This document shows, one piece after another, positions 1-7,042 of a stretch of 11,927 nucleotides of DNA (position 1 is its first letter; each line of letters opens with the position of its first letter). Source of the DNA: Anaerolineaceae bacterium. GTDB lineage: Bacteria > Chloroflexota > Anaerolineae > Anaerolineales > Anaerolineaceae. The DNA lies in NCBI GenBank assembly GCA_021107195.1, contig JAIOTF010000085.1, forward strand, positions 1-11,927. Reading direction: 5' to 3'. The position numbers and the translations under genes are program-made. The notes beneath the pieces were generated by a model. The model searched no databases. It saw nothing but the letters and a program-made list of their open reading frames with translations, and was not told the origin of the DNA.

Positions 1-2
1 CG

Positions 3-1355
3 GGTCTGGGGAGTGGGTTCGTGAAACTCATTGCCGAGAACGTGGAAGAAAACGCTTCAAAACAACTCAACCAGATCTCATCTGCCATGTTCACCTTGGG
101 CTCTCTGACCGGCACAGCAGGTATTCTGATTACCGGCCTGTTTTCCAAAACAATTAGCGGGTGGGTATTTGGTAGCCCGGATTACAGCGGCTACGTGTTG
201 ATCTGTGTTTTAGCATCGTTTTTTGTTTTTCAATACCTGTTCCTTTTGAACATCTTTCGCGGTCTGCTGAAATGGAAAATCTTCACCCTGGCCTCCATTG
301 CAAGTACAGCTGTGAGTCTGATAGTTACGATTATCTTGATCGTATTATTCAATATTGACGGTGGAATCTGGGCGCTATTAGTTTCACAGATATGCAGCGT
401 ATTAGTCGCTTTGTATTACTACCGTCGTAAAATTCAGCCCCGGCATTCCATTTCCTTTTTAAACATTCGTCCTACCCGACGTGTCATGCATCTCCTCGGT
501 AAAAATATAGGTCCGATTGTCATTATTCAAATCATAATTGCGTTAAGTCGTCTGGTGATTCGCAGTCAAGTCATTCAGCAGCTTGGATTAGAACAAAACG
601 GCCTTATCCAGCTTTCTACCGGTATTTCAGATGGTTATATGGGACTGATCCTGGCAATCTTGATGTCATACATTCTCCCGAAAATAGCAGCGGACGGCAT
701 CAAAGACTCCATTGCCGCTCACCAAACCCAAAATGATGGGCTGCGTTTTTTGGTTTTGATCATCACCCCTACCTTAGCCGCACTGCTTGCTTCGCGACAA
801 TTATGGATCCCGCTCCTTTACAGCCGGGCATTTCTGGCTGCCCAGGGAATTCTCATCTGGCAATTTCTGAGTGATTTTTTTCTTGTGATTCGTCAATGTC
901 TGAACATTGATCTGGTGCCCACTAATCGATTCTTGTTTTTCTCCTTGGATGGCATTCTATATGCTGCAGGAACTATCCTGCTGACCTCAACGCTGCTTCC
1001 ACAACTGGGAATTTCCGCAGTTGTGATCAGCAGCTTGATCATCAACGTCGCGCTCACCTTACTAAGCCTGACATATCACCTTCGACGAACAACCTTTCGT
1101 ATCAACAGTGTGAACTGGTGGCTGCTGGCAAAAGCATCAGTATTGCTTTGTGCCGGTTTCGCCGCTGCTGAATGGATCCCCAACCTGTGGACTCGCACAG
1201 GAATAGTGAGCGTGATTCTTGCGATGATGTTAATGTTTTTGCCGAAAAAAGGAGAACTCAAAAACTTTTGGCAAAATTTAATACCCTCATTAATTCGACA
1301 GGGCTGGTCTGCACTCCATAGCACTTCAACCTCCCCTATTGATGAACTCCCTTAA
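3..1355 (+). CDS. Wzx-type polysaccharide flippase (5' end outside window)
   Basis: Integral membrane protein of the MATE/MOP-like polysaccharide transporter group, which flips lipid-linked oligosaccharide repeat units across the cytoplasmic membrane. The reading frame is open to the window edge (frame starts at base 3), and the first visible residues, GLGSGFVKLIAENV, match a motif normally found some 50 residues inside such proteins. The GTG at 21 is therefore an internal valine codon, and the N-terminus is missing from the window rather than from the gene. About twelve hydrophobic segments follow (counted from that GTG: near residues 22-44, 58-83, 88-112, 115-133, 164-180, 205-225, 243-262, 305-325, 330-352, 365-405, among others), ending in a short hydrophilic tail. 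The pyruvyl transferase and glycosyltransferase downstream support a role in polysaccharide export. The exact glycan is unknown. A related lipid II flippase-like role is less likely given these neighbours. Confidence 0.85.
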   Translation, partial: GLGSGFVKLIAENVEENASKQLNQISSAMFTLGSLTGTAGILITGLFSKTISGWVFGSPDYSGYVLICVLASFFVFQYLFLLNIFRGLLKWKIFTLASIASTAVSLIVTIILIVLFNIDGGIWALLVSQICSVLVALYYYRRKIQPRHSISFLNIRPTRRVMHLLGKNIGPIVIIQIIIALSRLVIRSQVIQQLGLEQNGLIQLSTGISDGYMGLILAILMSYILPKIAADGIKDSIAAHQTQNDGLRFLVLIITPTLAALLASRQLWIPLLYSRAFLAAQGILIWQFLSDFFLVIRQCLNIDLVPTNRFLFFSLDGILYAAGTILLTSTLLPQLGISAVVISSLIINVALTLLSLTYHLRRTTFRINSVNWWLLAKASVLLCAGFAAAEWIPNLWTRTGIVSVILAMMLMFLPKKGELKNFWQNLIPSLIRQGWSALHSTSTSPIDELP

Positions 1356-1443
1356 GTCTAACCAGATAATCCGCCGCGATGCAGATATCCTAATAAAATT
1401 ATAGTCGCAGATGAAACACTGAGAACCAAAAGGATCCTAGTCA

Positions 1444-2685
1444 ATGATCATTTCATCTCCTGAAATCACGCAAAAAAGAAACCTGGTTACCGTTTCAGCA
1501 CAGATCACCCTCGAGCATCATCCACTAAACAAGCCGGATACCGCATGGTTTGCCTTCCCTGAGAAGTTTTTACCATTTATCAGTGGACGAACTGACCCAT
1601 TCGCTGCTGGCTTGCTACCCCTGGCGCTGGCACTCCATGAAGATCTGTACATTGAGGGGCTTGTTTCTCCCCGTCTGATGTACGGAATGAACGAATACCA
1701 AATGGTGATGAGTGCATGGTTTCCAAAGTTGATGAGTCCGGTGAAGATTAAATCTCCTGCCCAGGAGGTGCTTCCTGCAGAGCATGCCGGGCAAACCTGT
1801 GTAACGCTTTTTTCCGGCGGCGTGGATTCCACATTCACATTGATGTCGCACCTTCCCGACCGCCGGGCAGACCCCGCATTTCAGGCAAAAGGTGCATTAT
1901 TCATTCACGGCCTGGATATTCCCTTACAGAATCAGAACAGTTTTGCGGAGAGCCTAAAAATATTCAACCAGCAGCTTGCACTCCAGGGAGTAGAAGTGAT
2001 CCCCTGTGCAACCAATCTGCATTATTTTACATCCGGCCTGCTCAGCTGGGAAATCGCACACGGCGGGGCGATCATTGGCACTGGACTGGTGCTGGATAAA
2101 TTAATCGGCAACCTGCTGATACCATCTTCATATTCACTCGATGAGCTAATTCCATGGGGTTCTTCTCCCTTGATTGACCATCTGCTATCGACAGAAACGG
2201 TAAAAGTCAGCCACCACGGGGCGACAGCCTCGCGGATCGAGAAGGTAGAAGCTGTTTCAAACTGGAAACCGGCACAAAATTTTTTGCGGGTTTGCGTGGA
2301 CGAGAAAAAGCGCTCGGCGGTCAATAATTGTTCGAAATGTGAAAAATGCATCCGTACGATGACGATGCTTGAAATCTGCGGCACATTGCCAGCGGTTAAG
2401 ACGTTCCAACAGCCGTTTGGAAAGTGGGATATCCTGAAATGGACTCCTCATTATGAAGCCGGGGAAGTTTGGATACCGCAAACTTTGTCTTTTGCACGCA
2501 CGAGACGGAAAAATGAGTATGTTTTCCCCTTGCTCATCGCCCATTTAAAAGGAAAAATCCGCAACGGGCTGAGGAATTTGATCCCCCGACGTTTATTCAA
2601 TTGGCTGAAGGTGAAAAAATTTCCGTATCAGAACGACCCTTTCAACCCGGATTTTTTAGACGACGGGTTGAAAACCGAATCTTAG
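1444..2685 (+). CDS. PP-loop ATP-pyrophosphatase-like protein with QueC-like Cys cluster, unassigned function
   Basis: A 413-residue cytoplasmic protein with no signal peptide or membrane segment. Residues 119-131 form a beta strand followed by the PP-loop SGGVDS (124-129), the ATP-binding signature of N-type ATP pyrophosphatases such as QueC, GMP synthetase, asparagine synthetase and the WbpG sugar amidotransferases. A strand ending in HGLDIP (155-160) follows. Cysteines 284, 296, 299 and 302 give C-x11-C-x2-C-x2-C, close to the zinc site of QueC. The first 110 residues resemble no domain I can name, though DPFAAGLLPLAL and VSPRLMYGMNEYQ look like family-conserved segments. It is too long and too divergent to be an ordinary preQ0 synthase. 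It starts 88 bases after the flippase, with AAAAGGA about 9 bases before the ATG. From context I infer ATP-dependent adenylation of a carboxylate, perhaps amidation of a glycan sugar acid; the substrate is unknown. Confidence 0.75.
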   Translation: MIISSPEITQKRNLVTVSAQITLEHHPLNKPDTAWFAFPEKFLPFISGRTDPFAAGLLPLALALHEDLYIEGLVSPRLMYGMNEYQMVMSAWFPKLMSPVKIKSPAQEVLPAEHAGQTCVTLFSGGVDSTFTLMSHLPDRRADPAFQAKGALFIHGLDIPLQNQNSFAESLKIFNQQLALQGVEVIPCATNLHYFTSGLLSWEIAHGGAIIGTGLVLDKLIGNLLIPSSYSLDELIPWGSSPLIDHLLSTETVKVSHHGATASRIEKVEAVSNWKPAQNFLRVCVDEKKRSAVNNCSKCEKCIRTMTMLEICGTLPAVKTFQQPFGKWDILKWTPHYEAGEVWIPQTLSFARTRRKNEYVFPLLIAHLKGKIRNGLRNLIPRRLFNWLKVKKFPYQNDPFNPDFLDDGLKTES

Positions 2686-3860
2686 CCAAGTTCTAAAATC
2701 ACCCGTGCATTCTCAAACGAACGCATTTTCAATGTGTCGATCTTTGCATCGGGAAAAGGCTGCCCCCGCAGCGCAATGCAGGCTTGGGCAATTTCATCTG
2801 GATCCAGTTGCGTCAGGTTAAAGCACAAATCAAGACGGTCTGTTTCGGCATAATACGCCTTTACTTTTTGATCCCAAACTAACCCAACAGAAGAAATTCC
2901 GTAAGCGTTTGACAAAATAGCGGCATGCAACCGAGCTGCGGCCACCATTGAATAACTACTGAGAGAAGTCATGAGCATCAAAGGGGTATTAGGATATGGT
3001 GCCAGGCTCACCTGGTTCCACCCCCGTTCCTGGGCGATGTCGAACAATTTCACAGCAAACGCATAATCTGCCGGATTGCCAGTTGTGAACAATTCCATCC
3101 GCTGGTTATTGGATATCAATACTTCTATCAAACCTAACCATTGGTCTGTCCAGGCACTTTTGGAAAACTGTTTTCCTCGCGGAAAGTGTGAATTCGCTTC
3201 CCGCAGGTTGATGATTCCTATCCCAATGCAATCATTAGTCCGGCTTAATAATTCCACAGGATACACCTCTGCCGCCCAAATTGCAGGGTCAGCAGTCACC
3301 TGACTTGCCAGATCCGGGGCAAAATAGGAAAGCCGGTTTTGAGATAGCTGATCTCGCAAAGTAATGGAATATGCACTTTGAAGCATCTTTCGTAATAATA
3401 TCCTGCCCCACTTTGACCACGACTCCCCCACCCCACAGGCAGAAATATGATAAGGCAAATCCAGGGATTGTGCCTGACGGGTCAAACCAGACAATTTTAA
3501 TGGAAAGTTCAGGCCGTCATCCATCAACAACTGCCCACCGCCGATGACTAGCACATCCGCGGTTTCCAGCATTCTTCTCCATCTGGAAGATTGTCCCGAC
3601 AGTATTTTCCCCTGCTGGTAAACAATATTCAATAGCAGCAATGGCAGTTGAAACCCAGGCACTGCTTTCAAGAGGGCTATGCGTTGTTTCAAATCCATCC
3701 GGTGCTTTGTGCCTGCATTCGCCAATCGCCCGCTGATGTCTATGGAAATGGTTTCTACTGTCGGGTCCAACATTTTCAACAAATACAACATGCAGCCATG
3801 AATAGCGCGGTCACCCACATTGGCGCTGTAAATTTCTCCGGCAACTGCAATACGTTTCAT
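2682..3860 (-). CDS. Polysaccharide pyruvyl transferase family protein
   Basis: A 392-residue protein of the family (Pfam PS_pyruv_trans, CsaB/WcaK/AmsJ type) that usually transfers pyruvate from phosphoenolpyruvate to form a ketal on a sugar of a surface glycan. Visible features are the N-terminal NVGDRAI (14-20), the strand DVLVIGGGQLLMDDG (102-116), ISACGVGES (139-147), SITLRDQLS (165-173), TADPAIW (189-195) and the C-terminal half carrying RLH (310-312), the conserved Arg/His pair of this family. VWDQKVKAY (328-336) follows it. Length is normal for the family. It lies 13 bases after the glycosyltransferase stop, so the two are probably cotranscribed. Its only Shine-Dalgarno candidate, AGGG, overlaps that stop and is rather far from the ATG, which hints at translational coupling. 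Its stop overlaps the stop of the convergent PP-loop gene. The acceptor sugar cannot be predicted. Confidence 0.88.
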   Translation of the reverse strand: MKRIAVAGEIYSANVGDRAIHGCMLYLLKMLDPTVETISIDISGRLANAGTKHRMDLKQRIALLKAVPGFQLPLLLLNIVYQQGKILSGQSSRWRRMLETADVLVIGGGQLLMDDGLNFPLKLSGLTRQAQSLDLPYHISACGVGESWSKWGRILLRKMLQSAYSITLRDQLSQNRLSYFAPDLASQVTADPAIWAAEVYPVELLSRTNDCIGIGIINLREANSHFPRGKQFSKSAWTDQWLGLIEVLISNNQRMELFTTGNPADYAFAVKLFDIAQERGWNQVSLAPYPNTPLMLMTSLSSYSMVAAARLHAAILSNAYGISSVGLVWDQKVKAYYAETDRLDLCFNLTQLDPDEIAQACIALRGQPFPDAKIDTLKMRSFENARVILELG

Positions 3861-3873
3861 TTTCTAATTTGCC

Positions 3874-4956
3874 CTAGTTGATTATTTCTTCGTGAATACG
3901 ATTCAACTTTTCGATGTATGTTTGAAGACTATAAAGTTGAGCATTTACCAATCCTTTATTGACCATCTTTTGATAATAGCTTGGATCATCTAAGAGCTCC
4001 TGAGTTTTTCGAATCAGCATTTCTACATCCCCTAGGTGTACCAAAACAGAAGAATTATCTCCATGAATTTCCTGCGCAGCTTCGCTGTCAAACGCCACTA
4101 CGGGTACTCCACAGGCCTGTGCCTCTAACTGTACCAACCCAAAAGCTTCCTTTATTGATGGAATAATCAACAAATCAATTGATTGATAATACATCCTCAT
4201 ATGATTGACATACCCCAAAAGAATAACCCGATCCTGAAGTCCCAATTGGCGGATTTCGCTCAGGAATTTACCTGAATCCGGACCTTCACCTGCGATTAAG
4301 AAGTAAAGTTCCGGCATTTTATTCGCGATCTCCAGAATTACTCGCCACCCTTTATATTCAATCAGCCTTCCGGCAAATCCTATGATCTTTGAATCTGTTA
4401 CCATGCGGGTTTCAAGCCCAAAAACTGACGCCGCACTACTTTCTCCCGGGAAAAAGCGATCTGTATCTACAAAATTTCTCAATAGAACAATCTTTTCCAA
4501 AGGAATATCGCAACCAGCAATGTGTTGTTGAATAAAATGTGACACCGCGAAAAAAGTCCCAATCCGGCTCAATCCCCGAACCAAGAAGGGGTAATACCAG
4601 CGTGTTATGTTTACAGAATCGTGTTCGTGAAAAATCAGTATAGGCCTGTTCCTTGCCGCCATACTGAAAAATATCCACAAACCAAATATCCAACTGTTGT
4701 GCAGATGGCAATGGACAATTTGAATATTTTGTTTCTTAATACACCGCGGTAATTTCACTAAGTTGAGTATTTGCCTTACAAAATTATCTTCTGGCTTCAA
4801 CAAGTACCGGTTTTCGTCAATCGCAATCTGCATACGATCGCCCCCTTTTTTTCGTAATGGCAGCAACAATGCGTCAGGCATTCTCCTAAGAATTCCCTCT
4901 ACAATCCGTTGGGCACCCCCAAAACTGAAATGGTCAATAATATGAAGCGTTTTCAT
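3874..4956 (-). CDS. GT4-family glycosyltransferase
   Basis: A 360-residue GT-B fold retaining glycosyltransferase that adds a sugar from a nucleotide-sugar donor during polysaccharide assembly at the cytoplasmic face of the membrane. The N-terminal domain opens with HIIDHFSFGGAQRIVEGI (5-22), the acceptor-side glycine-rich loop typical of GT4. HEHDS lies at 110-114 and LRNFVDTDRF at 159-168. The C-terminal donor domain begins at IGFAGRLIEYKGW (192-204) and contains IAGEGPD (221-227), LLGYV (246-250) and the EX7E motif E270-AFGLVQL-E278, followed by ACGVPVVAFDSEAAQEI. The frame extends to a TTG at 4974, but ATG 4956 has GGAAAG at 4965-4970 with an 8-base gap and the family-typical N-terminus, so I chose it. 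It heads a two-gene unit with the pyruvyl transferase. Donor and acceptor are unknown. Confidence 0.92.
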   Translation of the reverse strand: MKTLHIIDHFSFGGAQRIVEGILRRMPDALLLPLRKKGGDRMQIAIDENRYLLKPEDNFVRQILNLVKLPRCIKKQNIQIVHCHLHNSWIFGLWIFFSMAARNRPILIFHEHDSVNITRWYYPFLVRGLSRIGTFFAVSHFIQQHIAGCDIPLEKIVLLRNFVDTDRFFPGESSAASVFGLETRMVTDSKIIGFAGRLIEYKGWRVILEIANKMPELYFLIAGEGPDSGKFLSEIRQLGLQDRVILLGYVNHMRMYYQSIDLLIIPSIKEAFGLVQLEAQACGVPVVAFDSEAAQEIHGDNSSVLVHLGDVEMLIRKTQELLDDPSYYQKMVNKGLVNAQLYSLQTYIEKLNRIHEEIIN

Positions 4957-4964
4957 ATAGTCAT

Positions 4965-4970
4965 CTTTCC
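4965..4970 (-). promoter_or_regulatory. Ribosome binding site fixing the GT4 start
   Basis: GGAAAG on the minus strand lies 8 bases before ATG 4956 and inside the frame that could otherwise begin at TTG 4974. This favours the shorter 360-residue protein starting MKTLHII. Confidence 0.6.
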
Positions 4971-5016
4971 ACAACAGACAGATAATAACGCAGATATTGA
5001 AAGAATTCCCGCAACT

Positions 5017-5028
5017 GTTCTTAAGAAC
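5017..5028. repeat. 12-base perfect palindrome, possible operator
   Basis: GTTCTTAAGAAC is a perfect inverted repeat without a spacer, placed 60 bases upstream of the glycosyltransferase ATG on the minus strand. Its position suits a dimeric regulator site, but a single copy in AT-rich DNA may also be chance. No regulator gene is visible nearby. Confidence 0.3.
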
Positions 5029-5222
5029 TTCAAAGCTTAATGATCTAAAGCAAGATAAAAAAATTTCACCTGTACTTTCTGAAACGAAAACTCTTTATGC
5101 AAAATCAACAATAACAGATTTATCCAGAGAGTCAAGCATTTGAACCCGGCGTTTTTTGTGTCCGGTTTTGATGAGCCACTAAACTAAATAACCACACAAG
5201 ATCGGATGTTCTCACAAAACGC

Positions 5223-6605
5223 CTAAAAAGCAAACAAGAAGTTCAAATCGTTGACGTTTGTTCCCGTTGACCCAGTTTTTATCAAAGCTCCCAATGAATC
5301 AAAATAATGATATGAATCGCTATTCAAGCGATACGTTTCTACAACCAACCCTTTGCCCAATGCCTGTTGTAAAGTTCTCCCGGTCACAACTGCACCAGCA
5401 GCATCCGTAGGACCATCCTCGCCATCCGTAGCCAGCGAGATCACCGCGACATTGTCCAGACCATCAATCTCGGCAACTGCCCCAAGAGCAACCTCAAGAT
5501 TACGCCCCCCCAACCCGGTTCCCTCAACCACTACGGTTGTTTCACCGCCCAGGATCAAACAGGCCGGTCGAGCTAAAGGCTGCCCTGTTTTACTGACCTG
5601 ACACAGCAAGCTGCCTAAAAACCGACCGGCATTGAAAGCGTCCCCTTGCAAGAAAGTCGTCAGGATTTGGGCATTCATCCCTTCCTGCTGAGCTGCATCC
5701 ATTCCTGCACAGGCAGCCTGATAATTGCTTCCTACGATCAAGACCTGGGCATTATTAAAGCAAGCACTTCCAGGCTTACGGGTCTCCGGCAGTTTCCCGG
5801 CAATCCCTTTTTCAAAAATAGCTGAAATGGAATCTGGTATTTTTTCCCACAAATTGTATTTTTCGAGAATTGCTTTTGCGTCTGTGAAAGTCGTTGGATC
5901 AGCCACCGTTGGGCCAGAAGCGATCATATCCAAAGGGTTGCCCACAACATCAGAAAGCACCAATGTAACTATCCGGGCTGGAGAAGCAGCATTAGCCAGT
6001 CCACCGCCCTTAACTCCATCGAGATGCTTGCGAATCGTATTGATTTCATCAATCTGCGCGCCGCATTCCAGCAGCAAATGCGTTAATCCTTGAAGATCAT
6101 CCAAGACAATCCCAGAATGAGGGTGAGTGACTAAAGCAGACCCGCCCCCTGAGATCAGAAACAGCACCAGATCACGGGGTGAGCAAGCTTCCAGAAACTT
6201 TAGCACTCTCGTTCCCGCCGCTAGACTACCCTGCCCTGGCACAGGGTGATTTCCCTGGAAAATTTGAAAGGTATCCTTTAAGTCTAAAGAAGAATGTGTG
6301 ATTTCCTGCTTCTGAACAACGATTCCCGCAGCCAACTTATCTCCAAGGACATCCGCAACCGCCTGCGCCATCAAACCGGCTGCTTTTCCTATGCTGACAG
6401 CTAACACACGGTCGATATGTTCAAGATCATATACCTCGTCATCAATAACGAGCTGCGTTCCCTTTTTTTGGATAACTTTACAAACCACCTGATACGGATC
6501 CACGGCATGCAGACTGGCACGAATAATTCGCCCTACACAAGCTGAGATTTCAGCATCAGGAAAAACAGAAGGCAACACCTCTAATTTCTTGTTAGTCCTC
6601 ATCAT
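5223..6605 (-). CDS. Glycerate 2-kinase, MOFRL (GckA/TtuD) type
   Basis: A 460-residue cytoplasmic kinase that converts D-glycerate and ATP to 2-phosphoglycerate, which enters lower glycolysis. The N-terminal domain shows SIGKAAGLMA (71-80), QGNHPVPGQGS (117-127) and the glycine loop LISGGGSALVT (150-160). KGGGLA (199-204) and LSDVVGNPLDMIASGPTV (217-234) follow. The C-terminal MOFRL domain contains ILGGETTV (351-358), GLGGRNLE (364-371), LATDGEDGPTDAAGA (391-405) and TGTNVNDL (447-454). All these are hallmarks of the type II glycerate kinase family, and the length is slightly above its usual 420-450 residues because of a longer N-terminus. Two tandem ATGs occur at the start, with GGAAAT a few bases upstream. 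As last gene of the operon, 30 bases after the cupin, it implies that the pathway yields glycerate. Paralogues acting on hydroxypyruvate (reductase annotation) are a common misnaming of this family. Confidence 0.93.
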   Translation of the reverse strand: MMRTNKKLEVLPSVFPDAEISACVGRIIRASLHAVDPYQVVCKVIQKKGTQLVIDDEVYDLEHIDRVLAVSIGKAAGLMAQAVADVLGDKLAAGIVVQKQEITHSSLDLKDTFQIFQGNHPVPGQGSLAAGTRVLKFLEACSPRDLVLFLISGGGSALVTHPHSGIVLDDLQGLTHLLLECGAQIDEINTIRKHLDGVKGGGLANAASPARIVTLVLSDVVGNPLDMIASGPTVADPTTFTDAKAILEKYNLWEKIPDSISAIFEKGIAGKLPETRKPGSACFNNAQVLIVGSNYQAACAGMDAAQQEGMNAQILTTFLQGDAFNAGRFLGSLLCQVSKTGQPLARPACLILGGETTVVVEGTGLGGRNLEVALGAVAEIDGLDNVAVISLATDGEDGPTDAAGAVVTGRTLQQALGKGLVVETYRLNSDSYHYFDSLGALIKTGSTGTNVNDLNFLFAF

Positions 6606-6635
6606 TTTCTATTTCCATAACAAAATTCACGCTGA

Positions 6636-7010
6636 TTAGCTTTCCTCCGGGCGGATATTATCCACCTGTCCATAAACAAAAATGATATCCACATGTCCCC
6701 CTTCCCCGTATTCAAACACATGCCATTCCAAAGGAGGGTTATGCAAAAGCATGCCGGTTTCCAAAGCAACGGGTTCACCCAGACGATCAGGAGATGGGCC
6801 ATACCTGACCCATCCCTTGTATGCAAATAGTATATAACATACTTCTTCCGCGTGGTGATGTGGCTCCATCGCGCCACTTTCAGCCGAATAATGCGCAAAT
6901 CCTACGGTCATTTTCGAGCTGTCAACCGGGCAGTCTTTCCCCACAGCTTTCTGGATCAATCTACCCGGCAAAATAATTTGTTCCAGCCCATCTCGTTTTA
7001 TAAAGCGCAT
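6636..7010 (-). CDS. Small single-domain cupin protein
   Basis: A 124-residue cupin with one double-stranded beta-helix domain. Motif 1 reads GAMEPHHHAEEVCYILFAYKG (46-66), supplying His51, His53 and Glu55 or Glu56 as metal ligands. Motif 2 is GMLLHNPPLEWHVFEYG (86-102), with His97 as the last ligand. Such proteins in sugar operons are often metal-dependent isomerases, epimerases or lyases of sugar acids, or sugar-binding sensors, so the reaction is not fixed by sequence. The frame runs up to 7142, but that part would overlap the dehydrogenase and is compositionally odd. ATG 7010 has GGAG five bases upstream and a natural N-terminus (MRFIKRDGLEQ), leaving a 32-base gap to the dehydrogenase. 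It is the sixth visible gene of the operon. No signal peptide is present. Confidence 0.82.
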   Translation of the reverse strand: MRFIKRDGLEQIILPGRLIQKAVGKDCPVDSSKMTVGFAHYSAESGAMEPHHHAEEVCYILFAYKGWVRYGPSPDRLGEPVALETGMLLHNPPLEWHVFEYGEGGHVDIIFVYGQVDNIRPEES

Positions 7011-7013
7011 ACG

Positions 7014-7019
7014 CTCTCC
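7014..7019 (-). promoter_or_regulatory. Ribosome binding site fixing the cupin start
   Basis: GGAGAG on the minus strand directly precedes ATG 7010 (GGAG with a 5-base gap). It supports a 124-residue cupin beginning after the dehydrogenase stop rather than the 168-residue frame that would overlap it. Confidence 0.65.
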
Positions 7020-7042
7020 ACAAGAATTATGCAATATCGTTA

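Larger units (their letters stand above)
4957..5222. other. AT-rich intergenic spacer between the two loci
   Basis: This 266-base spacer holds no convincing gene. It should contain the promoter and leader of the glycosyltransferase-pyruvyl transferase unit and the 3' end of the catabolic operon transcript, because both units read leftward. A minus-strand TTGACT (5130-5135) has no good -10 box at normal spacing. I see no hairpin followed by a T-run that would end the upstream operon, so read-through into the glycosyltransferase is possible. The one clear structure is the palindrome at 5017-5028. Confidence 0.6.

Noticed and set aside
1356..1443. Terminator or promoter between the flippase and PP-loop genes
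   Set aside because: No stem with a T-run and no paired -35/-10 boxes stand out in these 88 bases; cotranscription is the simpler reading.
1518..2544. Several open frames on the minus strand opposite the PP-loop gene
   Set aside because: They lie wholly inside a gene with clear motifs, have no recognisable domains and no convincing ribosome binding sites.
5107..5135. Minus-strand promoter with TTGACT as -35 box
   Set aside because: The hexamer at 17-base spacing (ATTGTT) is a poor -10 box, and AT-rich DNA gives such partial matches often.
5143..5167. Possible terminator hairpin in the spacer after the glycerate kinase
   Set aside because: The stem is short and imperfect (a CCGG core with a bulge), the loop is long, and no T-run follows on the minus strand.
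6602..6898. A 98-residue minus-strand frame overlapping the cupin
   Set aside because: It is a different frame of the same stretch; the cupin frame carries the HHH metal motif and a good ribosome binding site, and this one has no domain features.
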